Of a stretch of 13,841 bases of DNA, positions 13,615 to 13,841 are shown piece after piece. A program made the translations under genes and the position numbers. The first letter of the stretch is position 1. Every line of letters starts with the position of its first letter. The DNA is from TMED26 sp002694075 (GTDB lineage: Bacteria > Pseudomonadota > Alphaproteobacteria > Thalassobaculales > Thalassobaculaceae): the NCBI GenBank assembly GCA_036160575.1, contig JAYYDT010000027.1, positions 1 to 13,841 of the forward strand, in the 5' to 3' direction. The notes beneath the pieces were generated by a model. That model did not search any database. It saw nothing but the letters and a program-made list of their open reading frames with translations, and was not told the DNA's origin.

Positions 13615-13841
13615 ATGTTAAGTGATTGGCCCTTGCTGTCGCTGGTGACGTTCTTGCCGCTGGTCGGCGCGTTGATGATTCTGTTGACGCGTGGCGACGA
13701 AGCGGTGGTGGCCCGCAACGCGCGTTTCGTGGCGCTGTGGACCTCTTTGGTCACCTTTCTGATTTCCCTATTGGTGTGGGCTAATTTCGACAACCGCGAC
13801 GCCGGCTTCCAAATGGTCGAGTCGGTGACATGGATCGCCAG
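13615..13841 (+). CDS. nuoM: NADH-quinone oxidoreductase subunit M (NuoM), N-terminal part
   Basis: Antiporter-like proton-pumping membrane subunit of complex I (ND4 homologue). Only the first 75 codons lie in the window; the full protein is usually near 500 residues. The N-terminus MLSDWPLLSLVTFLPLVGAL starts a first membrane helix (about 5-24), and a second lies at about 38-56. The family recognition rests on this N-terminal pattern and on the position directly after nuoL. The ATG at 13615 has GGGGG (13602-13606) eight bases upstream. The catalytic lysines and glutamate are beyond the window edge and cannot be checked. Confidence 0.93.
   Translation, partial: MLSDWPLLSLVTFLPLVGALMILLTRGDEAVVARNARFVALWTSLVTFLISLLVWANFDNRDAGFQMVESVTWIA

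Noticed and set aside
2346..13841. Extra unknown genes inserted in the nuo operon, as known in some alphaproteobacteria
   Set aside because: Every coding stretch from nuoA to nuoM is accounted for by a standard subunit, and no gap is long enough for another gene.

Overview
The window is a stretch of conserved core chromosome from a Gram-negative bacterium, very probably an alphaproteobacterium. The evidence is the gene order lon, hupB, two tRNA genes, then nuoABCDEFGHIJKLM; separate nuoC and nuoD genes (fused in Escherichia coli); a 90-residue HU; Nuo proteins closely resembling mitochondrial complex I subunits (the NuoB, NuoD and NuoI motifs); a NuoG without the N7 cluster ligands; and high G+C with strong G/C bias at third codon positions. 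Several features fit Rhodospirillales-like groups, but the order or genus cannot be fixed from sequence alone.

Layout. Positions 1-816 hold the 3' third of lon (ATP-dependent protease), cut by the window edge. After a 227-base gap with a sigma70-type promoter comes hupB (1044-1316, GTG start), followed by a perfect 10-bp hairpin terminator and, only 17 bases later, tRNA-Val(UAC). A small uncharacterised gene (1493-1903) lies on the minus strand between tRNA-Val and tRNA-Asp(GUC, 2119-2195); it is the only minus-strand gene supported. tRNA-Asp has its own promoter with a perfect TTGACA box.

From 2346 to the right edge runs the NADH:quinone oxidoreductase (respiratory complex I) operon. A promoter at 2285-2313 precedes nuoA. 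The genes are tightly packed: nuoA/B, nuoC/D, nuoD/E and nuoE/F overlap, and most gaps are under 25 bases. The exception is a 93-base gap between nuoI and nuoJ that holds two clean hairpins. nuoM is cut by the window edge; nuoN should lie beyond it.

How the genes work together. NuoE, F and G form the NADH-oxidising module (FMN and most Fe-S clusters). NuoB, C, D and I form the connecting arm that passes electrons to cluster N2 and quinone. NuoA, H, J, K, L and M are the membrane arm that pumps protons. All cluster ligands and key quinone-site and proton-channel residues examined are present, so the complex looks functional. lon and hupB belong to protein quality control and nucleoid structure and are linked to nuo only by position.

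No previously undescribed system is evident. The points most worth a second look are non-coding: the nuoI-nuoJ double hairpin, a dyad upstream of the nuoA promoter, the terminator-to-tRNA-Val arrangement, and the orphan minus-strand gene between the tRNAs.
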